Shown in pieces: positions 29,931-40,754 of a DNA stretch of 64,000 nt. How positions within the stretch are numbered: position 1 is the stretch's first letter; each line of letters opens with the position of its first letter. Below the pieces are notes generated by a model. The model saw only the letters and a list, made by a program, of their open reading frames with translations. It was not told where the DNA came from and searched no databases. Origin of the DNA: Symbiodinium kawagutii (lineage: Eukaryota; Sar; Dinophyceae; Suessiales; Symbiodiniaceae). The position numbers and the translations under genes are program-made. The DNA lies in contig VSDK01018585.1 of assembly GCA_009767595.1 (NCBI GenBank), forward strand, positions 72,848-136,847, read 5' to 3'.

Positions 29931-30225
29931 ACCTGGTGCCAGCAGGGTTATGTAACCAGAATAATGGTGCCAGAGTCAACCCACAGAATACCGGGGGTGA
30001 TGGAAGAAAGCAGTTACCAGTGGATGCTTGGTTTGGTTTTCATGCTAAGGTCTGGTGCTGTTTGTTTCTTTTGAGGGGTGACCTGATTTTGGTGGATTTA
30101 AATGTGGTTTTTTATTTTGGGATGACAAGCCCTGGTTTCGACCTGAAAAATGTTGCGTTTTTGATAAACAACCGAGGTTTAGTACTGTAGGGAATCTACA
30201 CACTTCATTTGGCAGGGTTGCCAAG

Positions 30226-30322
30226 ATGAGTTCCACGAGCCAGGCCATCAAAGATGAGAGGCAGAAACAGGTGGATGACGCGGCCGCAGAAGTGGCTGGG
30301 GGGAGAGCGAGTGGAGGCGGAC
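30226..30322 (+). CDS. Exon with start codon beside an assembly gap
   Basis: The frame from ATG 30226 reads MSSTSQAIKDERQKQVDDAA then AEVAGGRASGGG, a helical, coiled-coil-like peptide running into the N gap at 30323. A CAG/GTGGAT donor candidate lies at 30271-30272. The ATG follows an AAG acceptor, so it may not be the real start. Confidence 0.35.
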
Positions 30323-30332
30323 NNNNNNNNNN
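30323..30332. other. Assembly gap (10 N)
   Basis: Ten consecutive unresolved bases. Frames across it are not interpretable. Confidence 0.99.
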
Positions 30333-30439
30333 TAGCCTCTTCGACACATTTTCCCATGGCAGCTACGCAGGTAGAAGAGAAGGCGCACGCAGCTGGGGAG
30401 CGACGCTGGCATTGTGAGAGAAATCATGTAGCTCTATGG

Positions 30440-30544
30440 GTGTTAAGCCACAGGGAACCCTCAAACCATTGTTGATTTAGAATTGTATTTTTGTAGGGGA
30501 GCCTGATGTTGGATGATTTGGGGGTACCTCCATTTTGAGAAACC
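30440..30544. repeat. TIR family-1 element
   Basis: The right end GGATGATTTGGGGGTACCTCCATTTTGAGAAACC fits the family. The left end (TTAAGCCACAGGGAACCCTCAAACCATTG) is diverged. Confidence 0.5.
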
Positions 30545-30712
30545 ACCATATGGAGCTCTGTTCAGACTCTCGTAGCAGTGACGAGTCATTTACGCGCAGC
30601 CCCGGCACGCTTGGGAGCACTGGCGAGGCCATCCAAGCAGTGACATAGAAACCTGATCAGACATTGGCAGCTCCCGCTTGGCTAATGGGGTCAATCCCTG
30701 TCGACTGCCTAG

Positions 30713-30776
30713 GCCGCAGGGGAAGATGGTTCGGGTGCCCAGTGGTGGCCGGTTGGATCCGGTGCGATTCAGCATG
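30713..30776 (+). CDS. Exon of unidentified gene
   Basis: After CTAG followed by G the frame reads PQGKMVRVPSGGRLDPVRFS then M and a GTGAAG donor (30777). Sixty-four nucleotides, protein-like composition, TGG-rich DNA after it. No family recognised. Confidence 0.42.
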
Positions 30777-32904
30777 GTGAAGCCAGTGATGTTGGGAGAT
30801 GTTGGGAGTGACTATTTTCGCCAGCATTTTTTGAACAGAAGAGCCGCCATATTGATATGAAATGATTCATGCTTTGGTGATTTGATAACCCCGTAATTCC
30901 TCATAATCAACATAAGCGCATGGTGCTCTATGATGGTTGTTGTGACGGGGTCCATGTTTGATGATACAGTAATATGTGATAATCATAATTAGGGAGTACC
31001 AGTTTCCCTGACGTTGATCCTTTGCCCCTGCAGGCAGAAGGAAAAAAAAACATCGTAGGCAATAATCAGAATAGCAATAAGGATCAGTAGCATCAGATTG
31101 ATATTGCTTTACTATTGGTACACAGTAACCACTGTATTTCCATAGTTTTGTTATACTATTGCTGGCTTTTTTGTTTTTCGAGGTCTCTTATGATCCCCAC
31201 TGTGCTGGCACAGCACCAACATTGTTTCAGAATTCTGTTGGTGATAGCGGTGAAAGGGTGCACCACATTGGCGATTTGGATCAGCACTCAAGAATTTTTG
31301 CCGGGATTCTTGTGATTGCCGTAATCATCCTTGTTGTTGACTGATGTTCTCTATTGCTTTTAGCTTGCATGCCTATACAATCACAAACAAGCTTGAACAA
31401 CAATTCTGGGCCATTTCCATCATAATTGCTCTTAGCATTGCTCGTCCGTTGATGTTTTCATTGCTATCATGCTGATGGTTTATCAATCATATTTGCCACA
31501 GATGGTCGAACGTAGGACGACCAACAATGGCTGGTGATTGCGAGTGGTTCATGGTGCGACACCAAGGTGGTAGCCCGTGATAGTTATCAGTGGTAAAGCT
31601 GATTGATAGAGAACAAACGATTTACTGTATAACAATCAGCCTGGACAATTGGTATGATAGCACTGAGCCGATAACAATAAGCTGACAATAGCTGGCAAAC
31701 GATTGATAATGGTTCATGGCTGGATGATCATTTGCCAGTCATGATTGGCTAATGATTACTGTGAGTGTCAATACTGGTGCCTGGCTGATACTGAACGATG
31801 TCCCCAAGCTGTAGTTGTGGACTGAGCGTCACCCCCAATGTGACAATTGTCAGAAAATGGTGTTGTTCACCATAGTTTGTTTAATGTTTATGGTGCATAG
31901 GAAGCCGCTTGAGGATGGCGAACGATTGATACTGTCATTCCTTGTTCGATGAAGCCAGCTGAGTGACCAGCCTATGAAGCAGAATAAGAAGCGATGAAGC
32001 GCGGCGATCGATTGATCCTGTTCCATAAGCTGGTCACTAAGCTGGAGGAAGGGGTTCATAAGCAAGCAGGTGTTAGCAAATTGGTTGATATCATCAGGAC
32101 AGCAGTTGCAAACAGCTGCAACCAGCAGCTAACAGCCGCTTTGTTTGGATGGATACACCAGCACTGGAGGATTTGCCAACCGTGCGGTTTGTTTAGCAGA
32201 GGATATCTATGCCAATTTTGGCACTCCTACTACTTCACCTATTGGCCATTTTGGCTAGGCATCTATCAACTAATTCAAGCACCCCCAACCCTCAGATGAT
32301 TGCTTGTTGCTGGCTGTTGTTTTTTAGGATCCAAGATCCAAAGTGCTATAAACAACCTCTAATTCTACCGCAGAGCAACAGAACTATTGACCGATCCGGT
32401 TGTAGGTATGTCACCATCAATGGTTCGCGGCAGGGGCGGCACAGAAGTGGTTCTGACAGCTCCAAAGTGATAGCAGTCCCAAGTTTGGCTCCGCTCATAC
32501 CATTTGGCAGTCGAACATGGCACAGCACTCTGTTTCCAATGGGTAGCTTTCTTTGCCAGTTGCCTTTGGTTGAGGTTTGAACATGTTCGACCTGTTGGGC
32601 CAAAGAGCCCCTCATGGGCCATCCAAACCCAAAGTTGTTCTATGCAACGGCCAGCCTTCGACCCCAAGCTGGGGAACAGCGTTCAGCCCGCTTCGCATGA
32701 AAAAAAAGCCAGGGCGGTGCGCCTCGCGCCGCAGCAGAAATCTGGTTATCTCATGATGGCTGGCCATGCCCACTTGAATCATCAGCAGATTGGTGGCCAC
32801 TGCGGAGCCGTTCAATTGTTGGCTTGTTGTCATAGATGATGGCTACGCTGGTTATGTTTGATCATCCATAGCTGTTGGTTATGTTTCTCTGGTTTGTGGT
32901 TGGG

Positions 32905-32987
32905 AGGAGGCGATTTGGAGCCAAGGGTTTCTCCCTTTGAAGGTGGAGCCAAGTAGCTACCGGGAGCGTTCCAACCAAATGGTATAC
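32905..32987. repeat. Dispersed repeat, GGAGCCAAGGG type (family 2)
   Basis: It reads GGCGATTTGGAGCCAAGGGT ... CTCCCTTTGAAGGTGGAGCC ... GCTACCGGGAGC ... CCAACCAAATGGTA. Recognisable relatives lie at about 28806-28890, 43000-43080, 59536-59605, 61552-61594 and 21225-21280. Confidence 0.45.
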
Positions 32988-34085
32988 TGCCTGGTTAAAG
33001 GGACAAGCTCTTAATTCATTGGCCGGGTGTACGACAAGTAGCTGTTCACACTGCGACAATGGCTGAAGCAACAGGCAATATGGGTATAAAACTTTGAAAT
33101 GGATCATGATGGATCTCACTTCAGAGTCAGCAGCGGATTCATGTTGAACCAGTAGCAACACTGGGACGAGATGTTTAGCTAATGATACATGGCTTGGGGA
33201 GTGCAATTCACAGCTCTTGGGCTTGTGGCAGTTCATAGGCGGGTTGAATGCGAGAAGTGTAGCAACATTCGCCATTTGATGACAATGATCCAGCTGATTT
33301 GTTTACAAATGTTGCATTTACATATGTATATACATACGAAGATGTTCTTCAACAAAATCAACATTAGATTGTGTGCTTCCACGACTTTTATCCTATTGTT
33401 CCCAGGACATGGGCTTTCCCGGTGTTTTGGGTATCAGAAATTTCCAGCACCAACCATAGCTGCCATGCTCACTGACCAGCTGATGCCGGCTCATTGCAAG
33501 TCCGCGTCATGGCGGTCATTGAGACAATTCAATGGTTAGAATATGGTTTTATACTTGATGCTGAATGATGGTCCGAGATGCTTGATGATGGTTAATGAAC
33601 GGTGAAGAATCCTTAGTCGGTGATTGTAGTGGTTTATGATGGTTATAAGACTCAAGTGTAGCTAATCATGATGATTAAAGAAGGCTTAATATTCAATGAT
33701 TACAGAGCTTATCAGAGCTGAATGGCAAACCCCAACAGACAGCTTGGCCCATGCACAACAAACAACCCATTGAATGATCAGGCGGATGATCATGTACCTT
33801 TGTAACCACCATGAACCGTTTAGCTTAAGCATGATTGACAACAGTTAGTGTAATGAACCATCGTTAGCCATGATCAGCCTTTATGCACTGGAATGGTGCA
33901 ACCCTCTGAGCCATCACAAATGCTATGACAACGGTCTCGCCTGACGCCCCACCTGTAGCCCGAAGAAATTGGGCAGCGCGCCATGCGACGGAAGTACCAG
34001 AAGCTGCTGCTGATTGGAAACTTGGCTCCTAGCCATTCACCAGCGAGCCACTATTGACTGCTTCCATTAAGTAACCAGTTGCATG

Positions 34086-34144
34086 TAGCAATTGATTGAT
34101 TAGCATCTAGCAACTGATTGATTAGCATCTAGCAACTGATTGAT
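34086..34144. repeat. 22-bp tandem repeat
   Basis: About 2.7 copies of TAGCAACTGATTGATTAGCATC. Confidence 0.9.
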
Positions 34145-34563
34145 TCTCAAACACTGCTGCCATTGAACTCGTCGTTGTTTGCCATGAAGGAACCGGCACG
34201 GCTTTCACTGATGCCAATGAAGAACAATCACTTGATTGATATTTCTGCGATTTCCTTTGAATCAACTCATTTCAACCATTTCATCCATTGAAAGTGCAAT
34301 TTTCCCCATGAATTGCTACCTTTTTCATGGCTAGTGCCGTTCTGAGGCGCCTTGTGTTCACTGGTGGGCCACAGCTTTGTGCCGGCGCAGTATGGCAAGC
34401 GGAGACCAGGTGAGAGTGGCAGTGCAGCTGGTGGCAGCTCCAGCTGAGTTTTTCTATGGTCAACTGTTTTGACGCATGGCACCGGGTGTGTTTCCGGTGG
34501 CTGGCTCAAGCCTTTGTAGAGCTGCGCGAGGGCCGGTGTAACACCTCCCCTCTTCAATCAAAT

Positions 34564-34696
34564 TTAACCCGAAGACTTCGGGTTAATAAACACGATCGAT
34601 TTATATCGATCTTATCTACTGCGGGGTGTTTTTTTGCATCCGCAGCAGGCAAAAGCTCTATGCCGAAATCAGCTGATTTGCCGAGATGGCTTCGGC
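34564..34696. other. Cluster of five short palindromes/hairpins
   Basis: TTAACCCGAAG-A-CTTCGGGTTAA (34564-34586), GATCGAT-TTAT-ATCGATC (34594-34611), CTGCGG...CCGCAG (34619-34645), AAATCAGCTGATTT (34666-34679) and GCCGA...TCGGC (34680-34696) lie within 133 bp. Purpose is unknown; it may be a structured RNA or a mobile-element end. Confidence 0.6.
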
Positions 34697-34817
34697 TCAA
34701 CGGTAGGTGTTCCTTGCTGCTGGGATACGATATGATACGATGCAAGCTATGATGCGACATCGAAATACAGTAGATCAAAGTGCCAGCGTTTTGTGTCAAA
34801 GTGCTCTCAAGATGATT

Positions 34818-34957
34818 CGAGATGATACCATATATGATGCCCAATCTCAAGAGGGAATAGCAACCACCATCGCAGATTGCTTTCCCAGCCGGAAAAGCAA
34901 TCTGCGATGCTAGCTGCTATTCCCTCTTGAGATTGGGCATCGTATGGTATCATCTCG
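34818..34957. repeat. Fold-back element, about 67-bp inverted arms, 5-bp loop
   Basis: The left arm 34818-34885 and right arm 34891-34957 are inverted copies with roughly 90 percent identity by eye (about 7 mismatches and one indel). The left arm starts CGAGATGATACCATA and the right arm ends TATGGTATCATCTCG. It would form a long hairpin and looks like a fold-back or MITE-type element. Confidence 0.85.
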
Positions 34958-35344
34958 ACGTGACGTGGAACGCAAGTTTGCTGGCAGCAAGTGATGTTGT
35001 GGCAGTGTTCCAGAGGCATGACCCCGCAACGGATTGTAACATTAGCAGGTTGCATACTTGCTGCAGCCCCGTAGTAGTTGACAATTGGGCCTTTCACTCA
35101 TGGCCGTTGAGTTGTTGTCAAATTTGGTGGCATACGTATGCTGTCACCATGATTTGCAAAAGGCATCCCACAGCATTGAAAACCGCAACCTACAATCGTT
35201 GTACATTGGTAGGCTTTCGCATCACTGTCCCCTGGACATCTTTTGCCGCAGAAATTGCAAAACAATACATATATATATATATACATACATATATCACAAT
35301 CGGACGGGTTGATCATGGTTGGTCGCTTTGATTATTGAACAAGC

Positions 35345-36604
35345 ATGCCGGCCTTTCTTGGGACCAACGAGATCCAAGTCCACCACTTCTGCTTCACATC
35401 CACGATGCTTGTTTTCTGGAACTTTGAAGGCCCGGCATCACGCCACAATTCGCTGTTTGAGCAAACTTCCGCGTTTCCAGGCAAGCAGTATGTCAGACTG
35501 CAGGAAACTCATGTGCAAAGTAAACACTTACCAACATATGACCAACACCTCCTTTACATGCCATCAGAATCGTTTTGCTTGACTTGCTGCATTGTCGACG
35601 TTCCTTTGTGCAGTCGAAATGTGTCTGCAGTACAGCCCGCACAGAGCACACAGCTGCGCAGTTGCGGAAAAGAAGAATGTTTTGGCCGAATCATTGAGGG
35701 GTTGCCCAAGGATGTCCTGAATAAGGGCCACGACTTTTACAAGGAGGTATTGAACCAATTCTGGGCTGCATTCCAGGAGCATGACAAAAAAGAAAAGGAG
35801 GAGGAGAAGAAAATCTTCAACCAAGACGGCCAACTCAAAGTTCCACTATGGAGCCAAACTTTGGTCAAAAGCCAAATGTGGATAGACGAGAAGACCCTGG
35901 CTCCGGCCTTTGAAAATCTTGCCGAGGTGGTGGGCCTTTCTACTTATGCTGTGGCCTACGTGTCTCGCGAGCTAGGTTCTACTCAGTTTCAGCCAACGGA
36001 GAAGCAAACAGAGGCATTGAAAAAACTTCTAAAGGAAGTAGGCGTCAAGCCAGAAAAGTGGAGCAATTGGTTGGACCTGTGGAGTGGGGATGCTTTGTAC
36101 CAAGGCTTTGATCCGGAGGTTGCGAAAGATCAAGAAAAGCGGGCGGAATCGCTTGCAGAGAAGATGGAGAAGCATCGTGTGCACCAAATCATACTTATGG
36201 ATGGCCACGGTCGGATGGTGTACAGCCTGCTGTCCAAAATCAAAGAGAGGGGCGTTCTCAAAGTCGACGACGTGGAGGTAATTTTGGTTGACATCGACCC
36301 AGCTGTCCATGAGTGGCACAAAGCCTTCATGCCTTTGGCGAAGAACTTTTGTTGTTCCGTTTTTGACCGGCAGCCGTCCGAGGATGTAGTTATATACCTG
36401 AACTTCATGGGTTTGGGTGGTGCTGACCAGAACAAGATACTGCTTGATTGGCTCCGAAAGTATGCGAAGGAGCTGAGTCGCGTGGTCTTGTCTTTCTCTG
36501 TCAGGGGAGGAGAGAACTCAGACACAGAAGCCAAACTCCTGAAGGATTTGAAGGCTAAACTTGTCAGCCGGAGAGGTTTCTTCACAACCTTTGAATGGGA
36601 CTGA
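35345..36604 (+). CDS. Single-exon ORF, Rossmann-like C-terminal domain, function unknown
   Basis: An uninterrupted 419-codon ORF, by far the longest outside the retroelement, in a region where other genes are split into exons of 15-160 nt. Residues 1-110 are Cys/His/Ser-rich and less protein-like, so the true start may be a later Met. Residues about 115-275 are charged and helical, with a KKEKEEEKK patch. Residues about 280-400 show a Rossmann-type alternation: HQIILMDGHGRMVYSLL (strand-loop-helix), VEVILVDID (strand ending in acidic residues), DVVIYLNFMGLGG and RVVLSFSVRGG. This would fit a class I methyltransferase-like fold, but the glycine-rich motif I is atypical and I cannot name the family. 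Lack of introns suggests a retro-copied gene. Upstream lie the fold-back element and a TA-rich tract (about 35265-35300). No spliced-leader relic is seen. Confidence 0.72.
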   Translation: MPAFLGTNEIQVHHFCFTSTMLVFWNFEGPASRHNSLFEQTSAFPGKQYVRLQETHVQSKHLPTYDQHLLYMPSESFCLTCCIVDVPLCSRNVSAVQPAQSTQLRSCGKEECFGRIIEGLPKDVLNKGHDFYKEVLNQFWAAFQEHDKKEKEEEKKIFNQDGQLKVPLWSQTLVKSQMWIDEKTLAPAFENLAEVVGLSTYAVAYVSRELGSTQFQPTEKQTEALKKLLKEVGVKPEKWSNWLDLWSGDALYQGFDPEVAKDQEKRAESLAEKMEKHRVHQIILMDGHGRMVYSLLSKIKERGVLKVDDVEVILVDIDPAVHEWHKAFMPLAKNFCCSVFDRQPSEDVVIYLNFMGLGGADQNKILLDWLRKYAKELSRVVLSFSVRGGENSDTEAKLLKDLKAKLVSRRGFFTTFEWD

Positions 36605-37441
36605 ATTTTCTGAGATGCAAAACCAAGGCGGTCAGATATTGTGAGACGATGAGTCGGACTGGAGACCTGAGAGCTGTTTGATGATCAATAACTGGTCGGT
36701 GGTAATTATTATCCCTTGGTTGGTTGACTAATATTTGGTTGGTTGATTGGTTGACTAATATTAACTGGTTGGTTGGTTGGTTGACTAATATTTCTTTTCC
36801 CTTGGGGTTGAAACCACCAATCAGAATAACCATCATGGTGTATGAGTTAATCAGTTAATCATCCACTATCATCCACTGGCCGCTAAAAAGCTTCAGACGA
36901 TGCAGAAGCATAAACCATCAAATAGCCATCAATTAACCATTATCGACCAACAATTAGAGCTATCCATTACACATCAAACATGACCAACAATTATAGCTAT
37001 CCATTACACATCAAACATCAAACAGCCGTCAAGCAACCATTATCAACCATTAAAATCGCCATTAACCATCAACCATTTTCAACCATCAAATGGGCATGTG
37101 GCAAAACAGTGGTACCCCCAAAACCCATGGCTTCCACTGATAAAATGATCATTTTTTGGTGGGTTACTCGAAACCTCTATTAGCACATAGCCAAAAAAAC
37201 CATCAAAAAACGATCTCCATCAAGTAACCATCAATAACCATGGTACCAGTGACTGCAACATAGCAAAAAAAAACCATCAAAAAACGATTTCCATTGATGC
37301 CAGTCACCGCACCACCACCGAGGCACGGGAACCACCACGGTGGTGCGTGGTTCCGGGGGCGCATTTGATCCGCCATCCAAGGCGGCAGATTCACCGAAAT
37401 GCGAGGCGGTCATTGGCGGTTATGGCGATGGGCCAAGCACT

Positions 37442-37852
37442 TAATCAACCAATGATAGCTGGTTAATGGTTAATAGGGGATGATAACTAACAAGTATAGG
37501 GATATATAACCAACTATATGGCTTGGTTATGATCCCCTAACTCATAATAGGGGATGATAACCAAGAATATTAGGAGTTTCAATTATGGCGAAGGGGTGAA
37601 TACATGACTGTTTGCAAGATGCAACCATTGTGCCATAGACCCAGTGCGGGTTTCTCTTTATCGTGTATGGCCATAGCTCTGGTGCTCGTGTCTTGGACAA
37701 ACCTTGCTCACACCTCGTTGGGGTTGGGGCACGGAGACTGCAGACGTTGCCGGCTATGGGTCAAAATTAACCAACCAATGATAGCTGGCTAATGGTTGAT
37801 ATTAGGGGGTGATAACTAACAATTTTAGGGGATATATACCAACTATATGGCT
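37442..37852. repeat. Pair of about 82-bp direct repeats
   Basis: Copies at 37442-37523 and 37769-37852 share AACCAATGATAGCTGG.TAATGGTTAAT, GATAACTAACAA and ATATATA-CCAACTATATGGCT, estimated at 80-85 percent identity by eye. Confidence 0.7.
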
Positions 37853-37927
37853 ATGTGTCAATATTAATCGGCCAATTTCATGGGGGATAATCACTAACAA
37901 TGATAGGGAAAACAATGCCTAATGAGT

Positions 37928-38020
37928 GTTTCTCAAAATAGGGTACCCCCAAATCATCCAATATTGACCATTATAGTACTCAACCAACCATTTTTGGGGG
38001 GGTCCCCTATTTTGAGAAAC
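37928..38020. repeat. TIR family-1 element, best-preserved copy
   Basis: Ninety-three bases. It starts GTTTCTCAAAATAGGG-TACCCCCAAA and ends with the inverted TTGGGGGGGTCCCCTATTTTGAGAAAC. The first 16 bases of both arms match exactly. The centre carries CCAATATTGACCATTATAGTACTCAACCAACC. Confidence 0.85.
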
Positions 38021-38278
38021 CACCATGTGTTTGACTTTCCCAGATGTTTAGTATTACCAAAAGTTTAGGCAACTGGTTGGTAGTATCAAGTGGTTGGTTG
38101 ACTCATATTGTTCAGAGGGGTTGAAACCACAAACCACTTCATGATTATCCCTCAACGATACGACGGCTGATTTTAATCAATGAACCGTAAACTAGCGGTC
38201 AATCATTAAGGACGAAGAGCTTGATGGTTCAACTAAGCATGGTTTTGCAATTAGTTGATGGTTGACAGTGATGATTAT

Positions 38279-38282
38279 GATT

Positions 38283-38322
<40 letters not shown>

Positions 38323-38422
38323 CGAGGATGATGATGACGAGGATGATGACGGTGGTGGTTGTGGTGGTGGTGGTTGTGGTGGTGGTGGTTGTGGTGGTGG
38401 TGGTGGTGGTGGTGGTGGTGGT
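38279..38422. repeat. GAT/GAC/GGT trinucleotide tract
   Basis: GAT repeats grade into GAC/GAG-interrupted repeats and then GGT repeats. Poly-D, poly-H, poly-M and poly-V ORFs on both strands here are artefacts. Confidence 0.95.
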
Positions 38423-39354
38423 GACGATGGTTCTCGATTACAATTTCAACCATTGTGAGCCATTAATCACGGTCAAACATTGTCAACCGTCAATCACTAA
38501 TCAGAGTCATCCGATTCTCTCCTCATACGATGGCTCGTAATGTAGTCACCCGCCATCGCTCAGGTAACCCAATGTTTGACCACTCACCTGGCCACCCAAG
38601 TTGACCATTATGGCGTATTCTTTGGATAGGAGTACCCCATGGTACCCCCAAACCGCCATTTCATAAACTGGCCATGTTTGGGGAAGTTTGGGGTTTCCTG
38701 TTTTCATAAATCTTCATATATTGGATACCACGAATAGAGCTACTTGTGTGTCCATTTCACCATCAATTTATCCACCCACTTTCTGGCTAACCATGGTTCA
38801 ATTATCAATTTAACATGATTCAATCCCTTTTATTGTTGAACAATATGATCTCCGATTATAAACGACTACTATGTATTGGTTAGCCATGAATTCATTTATT
38901 ATTGTTGTTGGAGATATCCCCTGTTAGCAACCGCTACAATCCCCTATAGCACCACTACTAACCATAGTCAAGCACTATCAATCCCACTATTCATTATAAC
39001 CCTTAGTATAAACTACCGCTAACCAATGATTCAACCAACCACCATTGTCCGTTAGTATCCCCTATTGATCATTGCCATTGCCCAAGTCTTAACCATGGAG
39101 GGAAAACCACATTCAACATCACTTAACCCCCCTATGATCAACCAATACCGTTTATAATTCCCTAAATTATTGACCCCTACTATTGCTAATAAACCCCCCT
39201 ATTATTAACCATGGATCAACCATTTTTACCCATTGGTCAACCATGAAATTATAAACCCCTATTATTGGTTATGAACCCCCTATGATTAACCATTAGGGTT
39301 ACCCCATGATCAACCATTGATTACCCCCCTCACCATCGGTTCCCATCTCTCCAG

Positions 39355-39453
39355 GTGGATCTCCAAGACTTCGGTCCCCATAGCGCTGCCATGTTCGCCG
39401 CGGGCGCTCTGCTGGGTCCCGCCCTGGACGGCACGGCGCATGGCAACTTCGGG
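39355..39453 (+). CDS. Exon of an unidentified, probably membrane-protein gene
   Basis: Thirty-three codons, VDLQDFGPHSAAMFAAGALL then GPALDGTAHGNFG, with a hydrophobic alanine/leucine-rich stretch that could be a membrane helix. Acceptor CTCTCCAG followed by G; donor GT (GTGCGC) at 39454. The CCAT-rich DNA before and GGTGG-rich DNA after are the clearest example of the exon-flank signature. The G-x-L-L-G-P-x-L-D-G motif recalls polytopic membrane proteins, but I cannot assign a family. Confidence 0.55.
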
Positions 39454-40093
39454 GTGCGCGACGGGATGGGATGGGTGGGCGGGTGGGTGGTGATGGTTGG
39501 TGATGGTTGTGGGTGGTTGCTATGGCACTTGCTGGGATTAGTGATGGTTAGTGGATCGAATCAGTGGGGTAGGACTGGTGAATGGATGTGAATGGATTTT
39601 TTGGGTGGTTAGTGGGGATGAGTGGTGATTGGTGAAGGTTTACGGGGACTTTATGGTGTTTCATGGTGGTTGGCACGTGGTTATTGGTGATTGGTATGGT
39701 CAATGAATGGTTCGCACTGGCTACGGTGAATGGATGGGATTAGTGGTGAGTAGTGATGGTTAATGAATGGACGATTAACAATTGCGAGAACGATGATCTC
39801 TACTGTATCCACATGATTATCAGTCATGTTTAATCATCATCAAACAACAATACTTACTTTAACAAATATGTTAGACAATTGTTTTCATGAATCCACTGAT
39901 CACCACTAATAATCGCTAGTCTATGACCGCTAAGCATTATTAGTCATTACAATCCATTCCAGCCACAACCAAACATTCGATTCTTTTTGGCTAAGTACTG
40001 TGTGCTACTGTTTGGTGAACCAACTTGGCAATAGAAAATCCACCGTTGCCAGGTCACCCGAGAACTCGCCTAAGACACCGATTCGGTGATCAG

Positions 40094-40158
40094 TTGGTCC
40101 AGCCATTCTTGGACGCCGAAGATGGCAAAGAATACCACAACCGGATGCTGAAACGTGG
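40094..40158 (+). CDS. Exon of unidentified gene
   Basis: After a GATCAG acceptor the frame reads LVQPFLDAEDGKEYHNRMLK then R, with a GT donor candidate (GTTTAG) at 40159. Convincing protein composition; no family recognised. Confidence 0.42.
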
Positions 40159-40649
40159 GTTTAGGATGCCGTGGGTGACGACTAACGGTCGCTTGAGAAG
40201 CCAACAATAATGCTTAATCTGGGTCATGTTGAAACAGTTGGTAGCCCTTGGCACTACTCGGTAGGAATGATTTGACTAATTGCGTTGTCCTAAATGTGTT
40301 TAATGATTAGCCATGTTTGATTAACATCTTTCTAAAATGGGTTACAAATGGTTAATGACGCCTTAATCAGACATTACGCTTGATTAATGACAAGGCAAGG
40401 CTTAACACTTGGTCAGCGGTGCTTTATTTTGTTGCTTCATCGCTCTTCTTCCGTCGCTGATCTTCGCAGTGGCTTCCTAAAAACATCCCACAGCCCAACC
40501 AACAAGGACCAGCAACGTTGCTGTGGCGGTTCACCATGAGTTGCTTGCTGCTCATTCATTTGTCATCACATCAGATCAATTCATTTGATAATGTCAGATC
40601 ATCAGATCAGATCGCCACCAGAGCCATCCGATTTTCCCCATCCCCGCAT

Positions 40650-40754
40650 TTCCGGCCGCTGGCGGTGCGCGCCACGAGCCGAACTTTCCCCATGGGCAGC
40701 TTCTTCGCCTGGATGGCGTTTCTGCCGATGCTGGGCAGCGTTGGGCGCTTGATG
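40650..40754 (+). CDS. Exon with hydrophobic segment, unidentified
   Basis: Frame ends ...TFPMGSFFAWMAFLPMLGSV then GRLM and a GTGAAG donor at 40755. The hydrophobic stretch could be a membrane helix or signal anchor. The 5' border is uncertain. TGG-rich DNA follows. Confidence 0.4.

Larger units (their letters stand above)
30777..34563. other. Long non-coding stretch
   Basis: TGATGG/GATGATTG-rich and mixed DNA. It contains a GGAGC-type repeat (about 32905-32987) and a 22-bp tandem (34086-34144). Several ORFs near 100 codons (31994-32299, 32209-32580, 32504-32839, 32862-33275 minus) overlap each other on both strands without splice borders. I see no supported gene. Confidence 0.5.
36605..39354. 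other. Repeat-rich non-coding stretch
   Basis: It contains a TIR family-3 element (about 36688-36822), two copies of a roughly 82-bp repeat (37442-37523, 37769-37852), paired A-rich repeats (37186-37220, 37259-37297), a TIR family-1 element (37928-38020), a partial family-3 element (about 38070-38135) and a trinucleotide tract (38279-38422). The last 500 bp before the exon at 39355 are CCAT/AACC-rich. No gene is seen. Confidence 0.6.

Noticed and set aside
32246-32262. GGCCATTTTGGCTAGG, resembling the spliced-leader core
   Set aside because: Twelve bases match but the flanks do not, and no retro-copied gene follows.
34267-35331. Several overlapping ORFs of 60-134 codons on both strands
   Set aside because: They cross palindromes and the fold-back element. 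No consistent frame or protein-like composition.
38229-38540. Overlapping poly-His, poly-Asp, poly-Met/Val ORFs
   Set aside because: Trinucleotide tract open in all frames on both strands.
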